A stretch of DNA of 64,000 nt from Pseudomonas sp. DNDY-54 (GTDB lineage: Bacteria > Pseudomonadota > Gammaproteobacteria > Pseudomonadales > Pseudomonadaceae). Positions 7,988 to 16,453 of this stretch are shown here, piece after piece. The DNA lies in NCBI RefSeq assembly GCF_019880365.1, contig NZ_CP082271.1:2232001-2296000 (forward strand), written 5' to 3'. Position 1 is the first letter of the stretch. Each line of letters begins with the position of its first letter. The notes below the pieces were generated by a model. It saw only the letters and a list, made by a program, of their open reading frames with translations, was not told where the DNA came from and did no database searches. The position numbers and the translations under genes are program-made.

Positions 7988-8992
7988 ATGTCAAACATAC
8001 GCAAAGTGGCCGAGCTGGCAGGCGTGTCGGTGGCCACGGTATCGCGAACGTTGAAAATGCCGGAGCGCGTGTCCCCGCTGACACGGGATCGCGTGCTTGC
8101 CGCAGTCGAGCAGGCGGGCTACCGCCCCAACCTTATGGCGGTGCAGTTCCGCTCTCGCAAGACCCGGAATTTGGTGGTCTTGGTCCCGGTGATAGCCAAT
8201 GTGTTCTTCGCTCGGGTAATCAGCGGTATCCAGGAAGCCGCGCAGGCATTCGACTATCGCGTGCTGTTATGCGACACGCTCGGGCGCGAAGAGGTGGAGA
8301 TCGCCTACGCCGAGCTAGTGCGCGCCCATCAGGCTGACGGAGTGATTCAGCTACGCGCATTCAACCCGTTCAGCGATGCGGGACCTGATAGCTCTTGCAT
8401 GCCGCCAATGGTCAACGCCTGCGAAGTTCTGGATGTCCCACCCTGCCCTACGGTGAGCCTCGATAATCGCGCAGCGGCTCGCGAGATGACCGAGCATCTG
8501 ATTGCCTTGGAGCATCGTCGGATCGGGCTGATCAAAGGCCCCCAAGGCAGCCCGCTGACCCGGGAGCGCATCGCCGGTTACGAAGATGCGTTGAGAGCGG
8601 CTGGAATAGCCTCAGACCCGACGCTTCTCTGCCGGGGTAACTTCACCCTGCAGGCTGGTTACGATGCGGCCGGCCAGCTGCTTGATAGGCCTGATCGACC
8701 CACTGCAATTTTCTGTGAAAATGATGAAATGGCTATCGGCGCGATCAAGCGTATCCGCGAGACCGGCCTGCGTGTACCGCAGGACATATCCGTTGCCGGC
8801 TTCGACGACATCCCCTTTGCGGCATTTTGCGATCCACCGCTGACGACAATCGCCCAGCCGGCCGAAGCATTCGGGCGCCACGCAGTCGAGATGCTGGTAG
8901 CCCAGTTCGAGCGCCAGCCACTGGAGGCGACGCACCTGGTCCTGCCTCATCGGCTGGTCGTGCGAGGCAGCACGGCTGCCGTTGCGAAGTGA
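7988..8992 (+). CDS. LacI-family transcriptional repressor of the adjacent sugar operon
   Basis: A 334-residue protein. The N-terminal helix-turn-helix contains VAELAGVSVATVSRTL and the hinge region GYRPNLMAVQFRSRKT. A periplasmic-binding-protein-like effector domain follows (from about residue 60), with family motifs such as RRIGLIKG, GYEDALRAAG, FCENDEMAIGAI and VAGFDDIPFAAF. Start 7988 follows GAGG; the upstream GTG at 7910 would add a Trp/Arg-rich stretch absent from the family. It is divergent from the oxidoreductase-isomerase-transporter operon, with a perfect operator between them. The effector is likely the imported sugar or a product of it. Confidence 0.93.
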   Translation: MSNIRKVAELAGVSVATVSRTLKMPERVSPLTRDRVLAAVEQAGYRPNLMAVQFRSRKTRNLVVLVPVIANVFFARVISGIQEAAQAFDYRVLLCDTLGREEVEIAYAELVRAHQADGVIQLRAFNPFSDAGPDSSCMPPMVNACEVLDVPPCPTVSLDNRAAAREMTEHLIALEHRRIGLIKGPQGSPLTRERIAGYEDALRAAGIASDPTLLCRGNFTLQAGYDAAGQLLDRPDRPTAIFCENDEMAIGAIKRIRETGLRVPQDISVAGFDDIPFAAFCDPPLTTIAQPAEAFGRHAVEMLVAQFERQPLEATHLVLPHRLVVRGSTAAVAK

Positions 8993-9038
8993 ACCAGAGG
9001 CCGAACAGCGCTTAGGCAGGACCGCTCGACACTTAGAC

Positions 9039-9233
9039 TTAGCGCCTACCCCGCAAGCCGACGATAAGCCAGAACACAAGACCCAGGATGGGAAACAAGG
9101 CAATACCCAAAGCCCACAGCGCTTTCGATCCGACGGTTCTATCGCTTTTGAACACGCTGATGATCGCCAGCAGATCCAGCGCAATAACTGCCACAGCGAC
9201 CGCAATCGCCAGATAACTCATGACGTCCGACAT
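9039..9233 (-). CDS. Small membrane protein with a PLD nuclease N-terminal (PLDc_N) type domain
   Basis: A 64-residue protein with two membrane helices (LAIAVAVAVIALDLLAIISVF and LGIALFPILGLVFWLIV) separated by a short charged loop and ending GLRGRR. This is the layout of free-standing PLDc_N proteins, which have no enzyme part. The start at 9233 has an AGGAG site 8 bases upstream. The role is unknown. Confidence 0.75.
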   Translation of the reverse strand: MSDVMSYLAIAVAVAVIALDLLAIISVFKSDRTVGSKALWALGIALFPILGLVFWLIVGLRGRR

Positions 9234-9361
9234 TCAGTGCTCCTAAATGGAATCGACCCTATTGAGGCTGCGCGGCTCGTGAGTCAGTTCACTCTGGCGG
9301 GCGAACGGCGATTTCAACCGCAAGACACCGAACACATAGTTGATTGCTAAATTGCAGGCAT

Positions 9362-9392
9362 AAAAAAACCGCAAGCTTGCGTTTGCGGTTTT
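9362..9392 (-). terminator. Terminator after the tRNA-Gly/tRNA-Cys unit
   Basis: AAAACCGCAA (9365-9374) and TTGCGGTTTT (9383-9392) form a 10-bp stem. Read on the minus strand it is followed by a run of T residues and lies 10 bases beyond the tRNA-Cys 3' end. Confidence 0.85.
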
Positions 9393-9401
9393 CTTATTTA
9401 A

Positions 9402-9475
9402 TGGAGGCCGATGTCGGAATCGAACCGGCGTACACGGATTTGCAATCCGCTGCATAACCACTCTGCCAACCGGCC
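9402..9475 (-). tRNA. tRNA-Cys, anticodon GCA
   Basis: A 74-base tRNA including CCA. The acceptor stem is GGCCGGT/ATCGGCC with one G-U pair and the discriminator base is U. The anticodon stem-loop CGGATTGCAAATCCG presents GCA. It lies downstream of tRNA-Gly on the same strand, corresponding to cysT of E. coli. Confidence 0.97.
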
Positions 9476-9518
9476 TCAAACGAAGACGCCGCTTACCGCG
9501 GCGTCATCGTCAACAAAC

Positions 9519-9594
<76 letters not shown>

Positions 9595-9663
9595 ATCGTC
9601 TTGGTGACGGGCGCCATTTTATAGTTTCAGTACGCCCCGTCAAGCCCTTGATTAAAAAAGTTT

Positions 9664-10221
9664 TTATTTCTTTTCCGTAGGACTGAGGTGGGGCCAGGCG
9701 GCCATCAGGTAATTGACCATGGACCACAGCGTCAGCCCTGCTGCGACGATCAACAGGGCATAGCCAAGCCCGACCCAGACAGTCGCCAGCGGCGGATTGG
9801 CCAGCAATATGATAAGCGCCACCATCTGCGCCGCGGTTTTCCACTTACCCAGATTGGACACTGCCACCTGCGCGCGCGCGCCCAATTCCGCCATCCACTC
9901 GCGCAATGCGGACACCACGATTTCCCTGCCGATGATGATCGCAGCCGGTAACGTGAGCCACAGGTTTGAATGCTCTTCCACCAGTAGCACTAACGCCACC
10001 GCCACCATCAGCTTGTCCGCTACCGGATCGAGGAAAGCCCCGAAGGGCGTGCTTTGCTGCAGTTTGCGGGCAAGGTAGCCATCCAGCCAGTCGGTAAGCG
10101 CAGCGATGGCAAACACCGCGCTAGCGGCCAGATAGCTCCATTGGAAAGGAAGGTAGAACAACAGGATGATGATCGGTATCAGCAGTACACGCAGCACGGT
10201 GAGAATGTTTGGAATGTTCAT
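9664..10221 (-). CDS. pgsA: CDP-diacylglycerol--glycerol-3-phosphate 3-phosphatidyltransferase
   Basis: A 185-residue inner-membrane enzyme making phosphatidylglycerol phosphate. It carries the CDP-alcohol phosphotransferase signature, with spaced Asp and Gly residues in LTDWLDGYLAR and FGAFLDPVADKLM (pattern DGxxAR...GxxxDxxxD). It starts MNIPNILTVLRVLLIP as in close homologues; a GTG three codons earlier is possible. It lies downstream of uvrC and upstream of tRNA-Gly and tRNA-Cys, the order conserved with E. coli. Confidence 0.96.
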   Translation of the reverse strand: MNIPNILTVLRVLLIPIIILLFYLPFQWSYLAASAVFAIAALTDWLDGYLARKLQQSTPFGAFLDPVADKLMVAVALVLLVEEHSNLWLTLPAAIIIGREIVVSALREWMAELGARAQVAVSNLGKWKTAAQMVALIILLANPPLATVWVGLGYALLIVAAGLTLWSMVNYLMAAWPHLSPTEKK

Positions 10222-10255
10222 CGATACCACTGATCCGCGAATTTAGAAGGTGATT

Positions 10256-12076
10256 CTACTCACTGTGCAGAGTGGCATAAATCGACTCGGCAAGCTTTTT
10301 ACTGATGCCCGGCGCTTTAGCAATCTCATCGAGGCTGGCGCGGCACAGTTCTTGAAGACCACCAAAATGCTTGAGCAGTTCGCGGCGGCGCTTCGGTCCG
10401 ATGCCGGGCACGCCTTCCAGCGACGAGGTCATTCGAGCTTTACCACGCCGCGCTCGGTGGCCTGTGATGGCGAAACGGTGAGCTTCGTCGCGGACCTGCT
10501 GTATCAGGTGGAGCGCAGGAGAATCACCCGGCAGCGTGAACTCATGGGCAGCATCATTGAGATAGAGCGTCTCCAGGCCCGGCTTGCGGGTAACGCCCTT
10601 GGCCACGCCCAGCAGTATCAAGTCCGGTACGGCAAGCTCTTGCAGTACCTCACGAGCCATATTCAGCTGCCCTTTGCCGCCATCCACCAGCAGGATGTCC
10701 GGCAGCTTGCCCTCCCCTTCGGCAGCTTTCTTGAAGCGACGCGAGAGTGCCTGGTGCATAGCGGCATAGTCATCACCCGCAGTGACACCTTCGATGTTGT
10801 AGCGCCGGTAATCGGACTTGAGCGGGCCTTCAGGGCCAAACACGACACAGGAGGCGACCGTAGCCTCGCCGCTGGAGTGGCTGATGTCGAAGCATTCGAG
10901 CCGTGTCGGTGACTCGTCGAGATCCAGTGCCTCGGCCAAGGCCTGGAAACGTGCCGCCAAATGCTGACGGCTCGCCAGACGCGCACCGAGTGCCTGTTCC
11001 GCATTGGTCAGCGCCAGTTGCTGCCAGCGCGCGCGGGTCCCGCGAACACGATGCGTGATGATCAGCTCGACGTCACGTAATTCGGCAACGGCGCTGATCA
11101 GTGTTTCGAAATCTTCGTGAACCGCATTGACGATGAGTTCAGCGGGAAGATCCCGCTCCATTGAGCTGAGGTAATACTGTTCGAGAAACGCCTGCAAGAC
11201 ATCGCTTACGCTCTCCTCAATGGCCACTTGCGGGAAGAAATTCTTACTGCCCAACACTCGCCCGGCGCGCACGCTGATCAGATGCACACAGGCGCCACCC
11301 GGGCTCACGACAGCCGCGACAATATCGATATTGCCGCTGCCGCCTTCCATGCTCTGCTGATCTTGCACTCGACGCAGTATGCCGATTTGATCGCGTATCT
11401 CCGCGGCGCGCTCGAAATCAAGCGCCATCGCAGCCTTCTCCATGTTCTTCGAGAGCTCTTCGGACAGCGCATTGCTGCGCCCCTCAAGAAACATCACCGA
11501 GTGGCGGACGTCTTCGGCGTATTCCTCGGGATCAACTAGGTTCACACATGGCGCCTTGCAGCGCTTGATCTGATATTGCAGGCACGGCCGGGTGCGGTTG
11601 CGGTAATAACTGTCTTCACACTGGCGGACAAAGAATGCCTTCTGTAGCAGGCTCAGGCTCTCGCGGATCGCCCCCGCGCTAGGGTACGGACCGAAATAGC
11701 GACCCGGTTCTTTCTTCGCGCCTCGGTGAATGCTGAGCCGGGGGAACTCCCCGCTCGAGAGGAATACGTAGGGGTACGACTTATCGTCGCGTAGCAGAAT
11801 GTTATACGGCGGGCGCCACTGTTTGATCAGTGTCTGTTCAAGCAGCAGCGCCTCGGTTTCATTTGCCGTGATCGTGGTTTCGACCTGGGCGATCTTGGCC
11901 ACAAGCGCGGCCGTCTTCGGTGCTTGCCCAGTCTTGCGAAAGTAACTTGCGAGCCGTTTTTTGAGGTTCTTGGCCTTGCCGACGTAGAGCAGTTTGGCCT
12001 CGGCATCGAACATCCGGTAGACGCCAGGGCGCCCGCTGCACGAAGCCAGGAATGCAGACGAATCGAAGCCACTCAT
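10256..12076 (-). CDS. uvrC: Excinuclease ABC subunit C
   Basis: A 606-residue nuclease of nucleotide excision repair that makes both incisions with UvrB. An N-terminal GIY-YIG domain (PGVYRMFD and LLYVGKAKNLKKRL) comes first, then a Cys-rich region (CLQYQIKRCKAPC), a UVR motif (ALDFERAAEIRDQI), the RNase H-like domain (ECFDISHSSGEATVASCVVF, LVDGGKGQL) and C-terminal helix-hairpin-helix repeats (LEGVPGIGPKRRRELLKHFG, APGISKKLAESIY). Its ATG overlaps the gacA stop in an ATGA arrangement, so translation is probably coupled. Confidence 0.98.
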   Translation of the reverse strand: MSGFDSSAFLASCSGRPGVYRMFDAEAKLLYVGKAKNLKKRLASYFRKTGQAPKTAALVAKIAQVETTITANETEALLLEQTLIKQWRPPYNILLRDDKSYPYVFLSSGEFPRLSIHRGAKKEPGRYFGPYPSAGAIRESLSLLQKAFFVRQCEDSYYRNRTRPCLQYQIKRCKAPCVNLVDPEEYAEDVRHSVMFLEGRSNALSEELSKNMEKAAMALDFERAAEIRDQIGILRRVQDQQSMEGGSGNIDIVAAVVSPGGACVHLISVRAGRVLGSKNFFPQVAIEESVSDVLQAFLEQYYLSSMERDLPAELIVNAVHEDFETLISAVAELRDVELIITHRVRGTRARWQQLALTNAEQALGARLASRQHLAARFQALAEALDLDESPTRLECFDISHSSGEATVASCVVFGPEGPLKSDYRRYNIEGVTAGDDYAAMHQALSRRFKKAAEGEGKLPDILLVDGGKGQLNMAREVLQELAVPDLILLGVAKGVTRKPGLETLYLNDAAHEFTLPGDSPALHLIQQVRDEAHRFAITGHRARRGKARMTSSLEGVPGIGPKRRRELLKHFGGLQELCRASLDEIAKAPGISKKLAESIYATLHSE

Positions 12077-12720
12077 CAGTTGATGGTATCAACCATGCCG
12101 TGACGGACGGCAAGCAATGCCAGCTCGACGTCACTGCTGACTGAGAGCTTCTCGTATATGCGGTAGCGATAGGTGTTTACCGTCTTCGGCGACAGGCAAA
12201 GCTTGTCAGAGATGGTCTGGACCTTCTGACAGTTCGCGATCATCAAGGCGATCTGTATTTCGCGCTCGGACAGCAGATCAAACGGAGACCCATTGAGCTT
12301 CGGCTGGAACGATTTGAGCGCCAGTTGCTGAGCGATCTGAGGGCTGATGTAACGCTGACCCGCAAAGACCATGCGAATCGCTTGAATCATTTCTTCGAGG
12401 GCCGCGCCCTTGGTCAGGTATCCCGCTGCCCCAGCCTGCAAGAGGCGGGTCGGGAACGGGTCTTCCTCACAGATTGTGACGGCAATGACCTTGATATCCG
12501 GGTGGCTGCGCAAGAGCTTCCGGGTGGCTTCAAGGCCACCGATCCCCGGCATTTTGACGTCCATTAGCACAACGTCAGGCTTCAGCTCGCGCGACTTCTT
12601 GATCGCGGCTTCGCCGGATTCCGCCTGGCCGATCACCTGGAGGCCATCGATGTCGGCGAGCATTCGGGAAATGCCTGTGCGAACTAGATCGTGGTCATCA
12701 ACTACCAGCACCCTAATCAA
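12076..12720 (-). CDS. gacA: Response regulator GacA (UvrY family), TTG start
   Basis: A 214-residue NarL/FixJ-type regulator. The receiver domain holds the acidic pocket DD at residues 8-9 and the phosphate-accepting Asp54 in VLMDVKMP, with the conserved Lys in YLTKGAA. A LuxR-type helix-turn-helix follows (LSEREIQIALMIANC and LSPKTVNTYRYRIYEKL). The start is a TTG preceded by AGGTG at good spacing; this gives exactly the usual length and matches the TTG start known in other pseudomonads. GacA activates Rsm small RNA genes after phosphorylation by GacS. A candidate target RNA with a GacA-type upstream site lies at 3274-3468 in this window. Confidence 0.96.
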   Translation of the reverse strand: MIRVLVVDDHDLVRTGISRMLADIDGLQVIGQAESGEAAIKKSRELKPDVVLMDVKMPGIGGLEATRKLLRSHPDIKVIAVTICEEDPFPTRLLQAGAAGYLTKGAALEEMIQAIRMVFAGQRYISPQIAQQLALKSFQPKLNGSPFDLLSEREIQIALMIANCQKVQTISDKLCLSPKTVNTYRYRIYEKLSVSSDVELALLAVRHGMVDTIN

Positions 12721-12937
12721 GCAGACACCTCTTTCGTACAATTCAAAGCTGGCTGGCTGCTCGCTTCATAAGCGGCGAACTCTACCAAAATTCTTGCCGG
12801 CATACCCAGACCATACATCGCACGATGGCCAGATGACAGCATACGACAACCCCATATTCCGCCTCTGCGGGAACGCAAAGGCAGCCATATCAGTCCGACT
12901 CTTTACTAACCATAGCCCCTAGCCGCCGGTATCGCTT

Positions 12938-13666
12938 TTGTTTGCAAGCCTCGTCGCAGCCCTTACGTTAGCTGCAGTCCACCTCTTCGCAGGGCGGCTG
13001 CGCAAACTGAATCGCCTGCCTCGCAGTCGCTGGCTTTCGATGGCTGGCGGCGTCTCAGTGGCCTACGTATTCGTCCATTTGCTGCCGGAACTGGCCCGTG
13101 GGCAGGAGGTGATGGACGGCAGTGAAATTCCTGTCCTCAGCTATCTGGAACACCACGCGTATCTGCTCGCGCTGCTGGGCCTTGCTGCGTTTTATGGGCT
13201 GGAACGGCTGATCAAAAAACACCGACGCGAACTCCCGGAGCACGCCGAGTCCCATGCGGGTGTGTTCTGGCTACACATTGCCGCGTTCGCGATCTATAAC
13301 GGCCTGATCGGCTATCTGCTGATGCACGGTGAGAACGACAATCTCACTTCATTGATCCTTTATTGCGTGGCGATGGCGCTGCATTTTCTGGTCAATGACT
13401 TTGCTCTTCAAAGCGATCATAAGGATCTGTTTCGACATCGCGGTCGTTGGCTGCTCGCCCTGATGCCCTTGGCGGGCTGGGGCTTAGGTGCCATTACTGA
13501 AGTGTCCGAGCTCGCCGTGTCGGCATTAACAGCATTCGTTGGCGGCTCGATCATCCTGAACGTGCTCAAAGAGGAGCTTCCGGAGGAACGTAAAAGCCGG
13601 TTCGGTGCGTTCCTGCTCGGCGCGATTGGCTATTCGATTCTGCTGCTCAGTTTTCAGGGCGGTTAG
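12938..13666 (+). CDS. Integral membrane protein, possibly ZIP-like
   Basis: A 242-residue protein with seven or eight hydrophobic segments. It shows His-rich and acidic features near membrane segments (YVFVHLLPELARGQ, YLEHHAYLLALLG, MALHFLVNDFALQSDH) and ends with a conserved-looking VLKEELPEERKS segment. The pattern is reminiscent of ZIP metal permeases, which have HxxPE-type motifs in the helices, but I cannot confirm membership. The start is a TTG; no better in-frame start is visible before the upstream stop. It stands alone, convergent with acr3. Confidence 0.7.
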   Translation: MFASLVAALTLAAVHLFAGRLRKLNRLPRSRWLSMAGGVSVAYVFVHLLPELARGQEVMDGSEIPVLSYLEHHAYLLALLGLAAFYGLERLIKKHRRELPEHAESHAGVFWLHIAAFAIYNGLIGYLLMHGENDNLTSLILYCVAMALHFLVNDFALQSDHKDLFRHRGRWLLALMPLAGWGLGAITEVSELAVSALTAFVGGSIILNVLKEELPEERKSRFGAFLLGAIGYSILLLSFQGG

Positions 13667-13673
13667 GCCAGAG

Positions 13674-14753
13674 TCACACCCGTGGCAGAGCTCCGTCGTA
13701 CCACCCACGGCTACGGTTGATCGTGCGAACCAGCCAGAGCATGACCGGCACCTCGATCAAGACTCCGACGACCGTCGCAAGCGCCGCGCCGGAGTTGAAA
13801 CCGTACAGCACTATCGCGACCGCCACTGCTAGCTCAAAGAAATTCGAAGCACCGATCATGGCCGACGGGCCGGCGACGTCATGGCGCACGTGCCACTTGC
13901 GATTCAACCAGTAACCAAGGCCGGCGATGAACAACGTCTGCAGCAGTATCGGTACCGCCAGCATGGCAATGATCAGCGGCTGCTGGACGATGGCCTCGCC
14001 CTGAAACGAAAACAGTAGAACCAGCGTTGCCAGCAGCGCCACGATGGAAAACGGAGCGCTTCGGCTGAGTGCTGCCTGGAAAGCCGCCGCGCCATCGCGC
14101 ATAAGCCTGGCGCGGATGAATTGAGCGATGGCGAGCGGTATGACGATGTACATCAGCACCGACAGCAGCAGCGTGTCCCACGGCACCGGGATGGACGAGA
14201 CGCCGAGCAACAACGCGACGATCGGAGCGAAGGCGAACACCATGACGACGTCATTCAGCGCTACCTGCGTGAGGGTAAAGTTCGCGTTGCCGTTGCAGAG
14301 GTTGCTCCACACAAAGACCATTGCGGTGCATGGCGCTGCACCGAGAAGAATCAGTCCCGCCATGTAGCTGTCCAGCTCCGTTGCGGGTAGCCACGGGGCG
14401 AACACATGCTTGATGAAGAACCAGCCAAGCAGCGCCATGGTGAAGGGTTTCACCGCCCAGTTAACGAACAGCGTGATGCCCATACTCGCTCTCTGGGCAT
14501 ACACCTCTCGCAGCGAAGAAAAGTCGATCTTCATCAGCATCGGGATAATCATTACCCAGATCAGCAATCCGACCGGGATGTTCACGTGTGCGACTTCCAG
14601 CGCGCCCACGGCGTGAGCGGCCGCGGGTGCATAGAGCCCAATCAGCGTTCCGGCGGCGATGCATAGAAACACCCAAAGCGTCAGATAGCGCTCGAAGAAA
14701 CCGAGGGGTGCGCCTGCGGCTTTCTTGCCGGCGACTTCACATTGACTAGACAT
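13674..14753 (-). CDS. acr3: Arsenite efflux permease, ACR3 family
   Basis: A 359-residue membrane protein with ten hydrophobic segments. The ACR3 signature, with the essential Cys, is present in LLGAAPCTAMVFVWSNL, and GNANFTLTQVALND follows, also typical of the family. It exports As(III) from the cell using the proton motive force. It is divergent from arsR-arsH-ynfA-GAPDH-arsJ, with about 190 bp between the starts, so ArsR probably controls both directions. The C terminus (NRSRGWYDGALPRV) is normal. Confidence 0.95.
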   Translation of the reverse strand: MSSQCEVAGKKAAGAPLGFFERYLTLWVFLCIAAGTLIGLYAPAAAHAVGALEVAHVNIPVGLLIWVMIIPMLMKIDFSSLREVYAQRASMGITLFVNWAVKPFTMALLGWFFIKHVFAPWLPATELDSYMAGLILLGAAPCTAMVFVWSNLCNGNANFTLTQVALNDVVMVFAFAPIVALLLGVSSIPVPWDTLLLSVLMYIVIPLAIAQFIRARLMRDGAAAFQAALSRSAPFSIVALLATLVLLFSFQGEAIVQQPLIIAMLAVPILLQTLFIAGLGYWLNRKWHVRHDVAGPSAMIGASNFFELAVAVAIVLYGFNSGAALATVVGVLIEVPVMLWLVRTINRSRGWYDGALPRV

Positions 14754-14886
14754 TCCAGAACCCTATCCTGAGCGAGGCACGACGTGCACATACGCTAATT
14801 CATATGCGCTGAAGCGTAAAGCAGCGTTCAAGTGGGGCGCGGTCATTCATCAGAATGAAATGAATTTCCAGAATGATGCTTTACCG

Positions 14887-14922
14887 GATATGCGCCAAAC
14901 AATATATTCGGGAAAGCATATC
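14887..14922. promoter_or_regulatory. Candidate ArsR operator
   Basis: GATATGC (14887-14893) and GCATATC (14916-14922) are perfect 7-bp inverted arms about three helical turns apart centre to centre, just before the arsR start. Another ATATGC-containing stretch lies near 14803 on the acr3 side. AT-rich ATATGC-like arms are common at ArsR sites. It is supported by sequence symmetry only. Confidence 0.4.
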
Positions 14923-14941
14923 TACCGATGGACCAAACTCG

Positions 14942-15298
14942 ATGATCACGCACCTGACGCCTACCACCGTCTTCAAATGCCTGGCAGACGAGACCCGTGC
15001 ACGCGTGACGCTCCTCATTGCTCGCGAAGGTGAACTCTGTGTCTGCGAGCTGACCTGCGCTCTGGATGAGATCCAGCCCAAAGTGTCCCGGCATCTGGCG
15101 CAACTTCGCAGTTGCGGGCTGTTGGCGGACCGGCGCCAGGGACAGTGGGTCTACTACCGCCTCCACCCGCACCTACCCGATTGGGTGCATCAAATTTTGC
15201 AAACCATTCTCGACGCCAACAAACACTGGCTGGCGTGCAACAGCCAGCGGCTGGATGCCATGCGCAACCGGCCAGAACGCAGCGCTGTATGCGGCTGA
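14942..15298 (+). CDS. arsR: Arsenite-responsive repressor ArsR
   Basis: A 118-residue winged-helix repressor of the ArsR/SmtB family. The metal-sensing Cys pair is visible in ELCVCELTCAL in the DNA-binding region, followed by the recognition helix QPKVSRHLAQLRSCGLL and the wing DRRQGQWVYYRL. As(III) binding to the cysteines releases DNA. ATG 14942 is chosen because it gives the normal length; the frame continues upstream to 14873 across a likely operator. It is the first gene of the arsenic operon, followed 17 bases later by arsH. Confidence 0.94.
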   Translation: MITHLTPTTVFKCLADETRARVTLLIAREGELCVCELTCALDEIQPKVSRHLAQLRSCGLLADRRQGQWVYYRLHPHLPDWVHQILQTILDANKHWLACNSQRLDAMRNRPERSAVCG

Positions 15299-15315
15299 AT
15301 GACTAAGGATCTTTC

Positions 15316-16047
15316 ATGACCAATCGTGATTTACCTCTGACCGACGTGCCAAACGTCGAAGACGATTTGTTCGCCCTGCCCGACCTGGAGCGACTTGGCA
15401 ATCCAGTTGAGTTGTCTCACCCCCCGCGGATTCTGCTGCTCTTCGGCTCAAACCGAGAGCAATCGTTCAGCCGCCTGATGGTCGAGGAAGCGTCACGCCT
15501 GCTACAGCGACTAGGCGCCGAGACGCGTATTTTCTATCCGTCCGGCCTGCCGCTGCCGGATGACGCGCCGGATACTCATCCGAAGGTCAAAGAGCTGCGT
15601 GAGCTGATGACCTGGTCCGAGGGGCAGGTCTGGTGCTCTCCGGAGCGGCACGGCTCCATGAGTGCGGTGTTCAAGGCGCAGATCGACTGGGTCCCCCTCG
15701 CGCTCGGGGCCGTTCGTCCGACACAAGGCAAGACGCTGGCCGTGATGCAGGTTTGTGGCGGCTCGCAGTCGTTCAACGTGGTTAACCAGCTGCGCGTGCT
15801 GGGACGCTGGATGCGCATGTTCACCATCCCCAACCAGTCCTCGGTGCCCAAGGCTTTCCTCGAGTTCGACGGCGACGGCAGGATGAAACCCTCCGCGTTC
15901 TACGACCGACTGGTTGATGTCATGGAAGAGCTGATGAAATTCACGCTGCTGTTGCGTGGCCGTCAGGACTACCTCGTCGACCGCTACTCAGAGCGAAAGG
16001 AAAGCGCCGAGGCATTGTCGCGACGGGTCAACCAGCGCTCCATCTAA
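15316..16047 (+). CDS. arsH: ArsH, NADPH-dependent FMN oxidoreductase
   Basis: A 243-residue flavoprotein. The flavodoxin-like FMN phosphate loop LLFGSNREQSFSR and the motifs WCSPERHGSMSAVFKAQIDW and VCGGSQSFN are characteristic of ArsH. In characterised members it oxidises trivalent methylarsenicals to less toxic pentavalent forms and reduces other acceptors. It sits between arsR and ynfA, which fits a cluster handling arsenite, arsenate and organoarsenicals. Confidence 0.96.
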   Translation: MTNRDLPLTDVPNVEDDLFALPDLERLGNPVELSHPPRILLLFGSNREQSFSRLMVEEASRLLQRLGAETRIFYPSGLPLPDDAPDTHPKVKELRELMTWSEGQVWCSPERHGSMSAVFKAQIDWVPLALGAVRPTQGKTLAVMQVCGGSQSFNVVNQLRVLGRWMRMFTIPNQSSVPKAFLEFDGDGRMKPSAFYDRLVDVMEELMKFTLLLRGRQDYLVDRYSERKESAEALSRRVNQRSI

Positions 16048-16102
16048 TCAACCTGGCAACCACGACCTCACTCGACCGGCGAACCCGCCTACAGGAAGCA
16101 CT

Positions 16103-16429
16103 GTGATCAAGACGTTCGCCCTTTTCGCTCTGACCGCCGTCGCGGAAATCGTCGGTTGCTATCTACCTTACCTGTGGCTTCGCCAGGGCAAGAGCATCTG
16201 GCTGCTGGTGCCGGCCGCACTGTCACTGGGGTTGTTTGCCTGGCTACTGTCGCTTCACCCGACCGCTGCCGGGCGCGTTTACGCCGCCTATGGCGGCGTT
16301 TACATCGGCACCGCAATTCTTTGGTTGTGGCTGGTGGACAAGATTCGGCCAACCGGCTGGGACCTACTAGGTTCGGCGGTCGCACTGCTCGGCATGGCCA
16401 TCATCATGTTCGCGCCGCGTCACGGCTGA
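16103..16429 (+). CDS. ynfA: YnfA/UPF0060-family small membrane protein, GTG start
   Basis: A 108-residue protein with four membrane helices, the usual YnfA length. Motifs include ALTAVAEIVGCYLPYLWLR, RVYAAYGGVYIGTAILWLW and a C-terminal DLLGSAVALLGMAIIMF. The GTG start has AGGAAG 7 bases upstream; the longer frame from 15956 overlaps the end of arsH and lacks membrane character. YnfA resembles SMR-type multidrug exporters. Its place between arsH and GAPDH-arsJ suggests a role in arsenic or metal tolerance, which is inference. Confidence 0.9.
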   Translation: MIKTFALFALTAVAEIVGCYLPYLWLRQGKSIWLLVPAALSLGLFAWLLSLHPTAAGRVYAAYGGVYIGTAILWLWLVDKIRPTGWDLLGSAVALLGMAIIMFAPRHG

Positions 16430-16453
16430 CACATCTCTTTCAAGGAGCGCTTC

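Noticed and set aside
10250..10912. 220-residue plus-strand frame opposite uvrC
   Set aside because: Completely covered by the conserved C-terminal half of uvrC; no ribosome site.
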